A DNA stretch of 8,388 nt. Origin: Chloroflexota bacterium. Its GTDB lineage: Bacteria; Chloroflexota; UBA6077. The notes below the pieces were generated by a model that ran no database searches, was not told the origin of the DNA, and was given only the letters and a program-made list of their open reading frames with translations. The position numbers were made by a program, and so were the translations under genes. The DNA is taken from positions 1-8,388 of the forward strand of contig JAJYKO010000171.1 in the NCBI GenBank assembly GCA_021788565.1. The letters are read 5' to 3'. Positions 7,046 to 8,388 of the stretch are shown piece after piece (within the stretch, counting starts at the first letter, position 1; each line of letters opens with the position of its first letter).

Positions 7046-7077
7046 GAGGGCAGGCGCCAACCAAGGCGCCTGCCCTC
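7046..7077. terminator. Perfect 13-bp inverted repeat, probable bidirectional terminator
   Basis: GAGGGCAGGCGCC (7046-7058), loop AACCAA, GGCGCCTGCCCTC (7065-7077) forms a very stable GC-rich hairpin. It lies between the convergent beta-helix gene (end 6960) and acetyltransferase gene (minus-strand end 7112), about 85 and 35 nt from their stops, so it can serve both. Neither side has a clear T-run, as in some terminators of GC-rich genomes, so termination may rely on the hairpin alone or on Rho. Confidence 0.7.
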
Positions 7078-7111
7078 TCGCATCCCGAGGAGTCAGACTC
7101 TCGGCTGAGAC

Positions 7112-8233
7112 CTACGGTTCCGCACCCCGCTGCCTCTTGCTTAGCTCTGCCTGTTGCCTCTTCTTCTTTTTCTGCATCATGTAGAGCACGTCGGACAGCA
7201 TCGCCTTGAAGCCGTACGAATTGGGGCGATAGGCGGCCAGGACGAGGCAGTCCCGAACCTCTTCCGTCCACCGCCTGATCCACGGCTCTTCCTTTCCGAG
7301 GAAGTTGTAACGAGTCAAACCGTTTCTTAGCGAGAACTCGACGGTTTCCGAAAGCAACAGATTGCCGGGTGAGAATTCGCGGTATTCTTCGTCATATCCG
7401 ATATTCAAGAGCCAGTAAGCCCCGCGAAACTCGATCCCATGCTGGACGGCGAGGGGGCGGTCTCCAACCATGAGAAAGAACAACCTGAAGGTGCCATTTT
7501 GTAGAGCCGACTGCGCGTATCGCTCGAAGAACTCGCGTCGCGAGCTATTGCAGAGTATGGCGGTACCGTTTCTGCCTTTCCAACCCGAGGCTTCGATTCC
7601 GAAGGCGCGCTGCAACTGTCGCTGGAGTTCCTCCCACCCACGTGGCGCAGCTATCTCAAGTCTCAGCTCACCAAGCCGCGCCGCCTTTCGTCTTGCCCTT
7701 CTCAGGTCCTCACTCAGCGATCTTCTTGTCGTGTAGCCCTCCAGATTGAGGTACGGGTAAGGCATTCTCATCGCCCGGGTAATCCATCCGGTCTTCTCGA
7801 ACTTTACGATGATCGTGCCCATCACGTCCCTGTCGTTGGGCACCCGCGACAGCCGAATGGGATACCTAGGCTCGGAAATGACGTTGTCCACCAGGACATC
7901 CAGGGACATCGGGTCCAAGGCAACGAAACCGTTGGGCTCCTTTAGCTCCTCACCACCCAGAAAATCGATCCGGAGTGGATGCAGAGTTTGCTCAGAGGGC
8001 TTGAGTACCAGTGGAGCTATTGCCGAGAGCTTTCCCCTTTTCCGAACTGTTATCACGCGCAGTGGGTGGTTCTTGCTGTAGGCGGTGGCGGCAGCCTCAA
8101 CCCAGCTGTAGGTCAGCCAGGGTTCGGCTCCGTTGGCGAGGGCCGCCTCATCCCATTCAGGCCGCAGCCCTCTCAGCCCTGCCACATCTTCGACTCTTTC
8201 GACTTCGCAGTGAGGGGACATCACTGTTGTCAT
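7112..8233 (-). CDS. GNAT-fold CelD/BcsL (BioF2-like) acyltransferase
   Basis: Predicted 373-aa cytoplasmic acyl-CoA-dependent transferase of the BioF2-like/CelD-BcsL group, often found with exopolysaccharide or cell-envelope genes. Length fits the family. The N-terminal half contains LRPEWDEAALANGAEPWLTYSWVEA-like text (residues 22-47), the usual opening of this family. The C-terminal GNAT-like half has ASGWKG (215-220), LFFLMVGDRPLAVQHG (251-266), the strand and acyl-CoA region YDEEYREFSPGNLL (280-293) and FLGKEEPWIRRW (311-322). A basic tail (QKKKKRQQ) ends the protein. Start ATG 8233 is the only reasonable in-frame start, but its best upstream AGGA (8252-8249) is 15 nt away, a poor spacing; ATG at codon 5 has no better site. 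It starts 21 nt after the stop of an upstream minus-strand gene, so it is probably in an operon. The acyl donor and acceptor are unknown. Confidence 0.85.
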   Translation of the reverse strand: MTTVMSPHCEVERVEDVAGLRGLRPEWDEAALANGAEPWLTYSWVEAAATAYSKNHPLRVITVRKRGKLSAIAPLVLKPSEQTLHPLRIDFLGGEELKEPNGFVALDPMSLDVLVDNVISEPRYPIRLSRVPNDRDVMGTIIVKFEKTGWITRAMRMPYPYLNLEGYTTRRSLSEDLRRARRKAARLGELRLEIAAPRGWEELQRQLQRAFGIEASGWKGRNGTAILCNSSRREFFERYAQSALQNGTFRLFFLMVGDRPLAVQHGIEFRGAYWLLNIGYDEEYREFSPGNLLLSETVEFSLRNGLTRYNFLGKEEPWIRRWTEEVRDCLVLAAYRPNSYGFKAMLSDVLYMMQKKKKRQQAELSKRQRGAEP

Positions 8234-8254
8234 AATGCGACATCTATTTCCTGC

Positions 8255-8388
8255 TCATGCTAACTCACGGATGATCCTGTCTAATTTCGATCTGGAGCAG
8301 GAGATCACCTCCCGAGCGTGAGGCCTGAGGACCTTATGGGGATTCGTCAGAAAGTGGCGCATCCCGTATATCAGAAGGGTGTCGCCAT
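8255..8388 (-). CDS. C-terminal fragment of an unidentified gene, cut by the window edge
   Basis: The minus strand is open from the window edge to TGA at 8257-8255 and encodes 43 complete residues: it begins GDTLLIYGMRHFLTNPHKVL and ends RSKLDRIIRELA. Codon use (GC-rich third positions) and amino-acid mix look like a real protein C-terminus. It is in the same frame as the acetyltransferase, separated by the stop and 21 nt, which suggests a shared operon. I do not recognise the family. The context makes an envelope or polysaccharide biosynthesis function possible but unproven. Confidence 0.6.
   Translation of the reverse strand, partial: GDTLLIYGMRHFLTNPHKVLRPHAREVISCSRSKLDRIIRELA

Overview
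The window is GC-rich and carries two long secreted or surface proteins with Thr/Pro-rich (TPTPT-type) spacers, a c-di-AMP (ydaO/yuaA-type) riboswitch, and a CelD/BcsL-type acetyltransferase. Long TPTP spacers together with doubled-CXXCH cytochromes suggest a Chloroflexota or deep-branching, possibly subsurface, actinobacterial genome. This is an impression from composition and domain style; no marker gene in the window settles it.

Layout. (1) 35-2848 (+): an extracellular multiheme c-type cytochrome. It has an N-terminal hydrophobic segment, about 200 residues of Thr/Pro/Ala-rich stalk, a beta-rich region, then seven CXXCH motifs and a terminal CX5CH. (2) 2849-3720: 872 bases without a convincing plus-strand gene. 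They hold a few weak hairpins, a likely minus-strand gene remnant, a sigma70-like promoter (3123-3152), a c-di-AMP riboswitch (about 3252-3482), a terminator-like hairpin (3489-3540) and a further long-range stem (3545-3638). (3) 3721-6960 (+): a secreted modular protein with a right-handed parallel beta-helix, two tandem jelly-roll (heparin-lyase-I-like) domains and Thr/Pro linkers. Its last codons look frameshifted at an A5 run. (4) 7046-7077: a perfect 13-bp inverted repeat between convergent genes. (5) 7112-8233 (-): a GNAT/BioF2-like (CelD/BcsL) acyltransferase. (6) 8255-8388 (-): the C-terminal 43 residues of an unidentified upstream gene, 21 bases before the acetyltransferase start and probably in the same operon.

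How the parts may fit together (inference). The region looks like a cell-surface or exopolysaccharide locus: a stalked surface cytochrome, a secreted carbohydrate-active or carbohydrate-binding beta-helix protein under c-di-AMP control, and an acyltransferase of a family often tied to exopolysaccharide biosynthesis. The best supported and most interesting element is the c-di-AMP riboswitch in the roughly 560-nt leader of the beta-helix protein. The best supported anomaly is the apparent single-base insertion at the 3' end of that gene.
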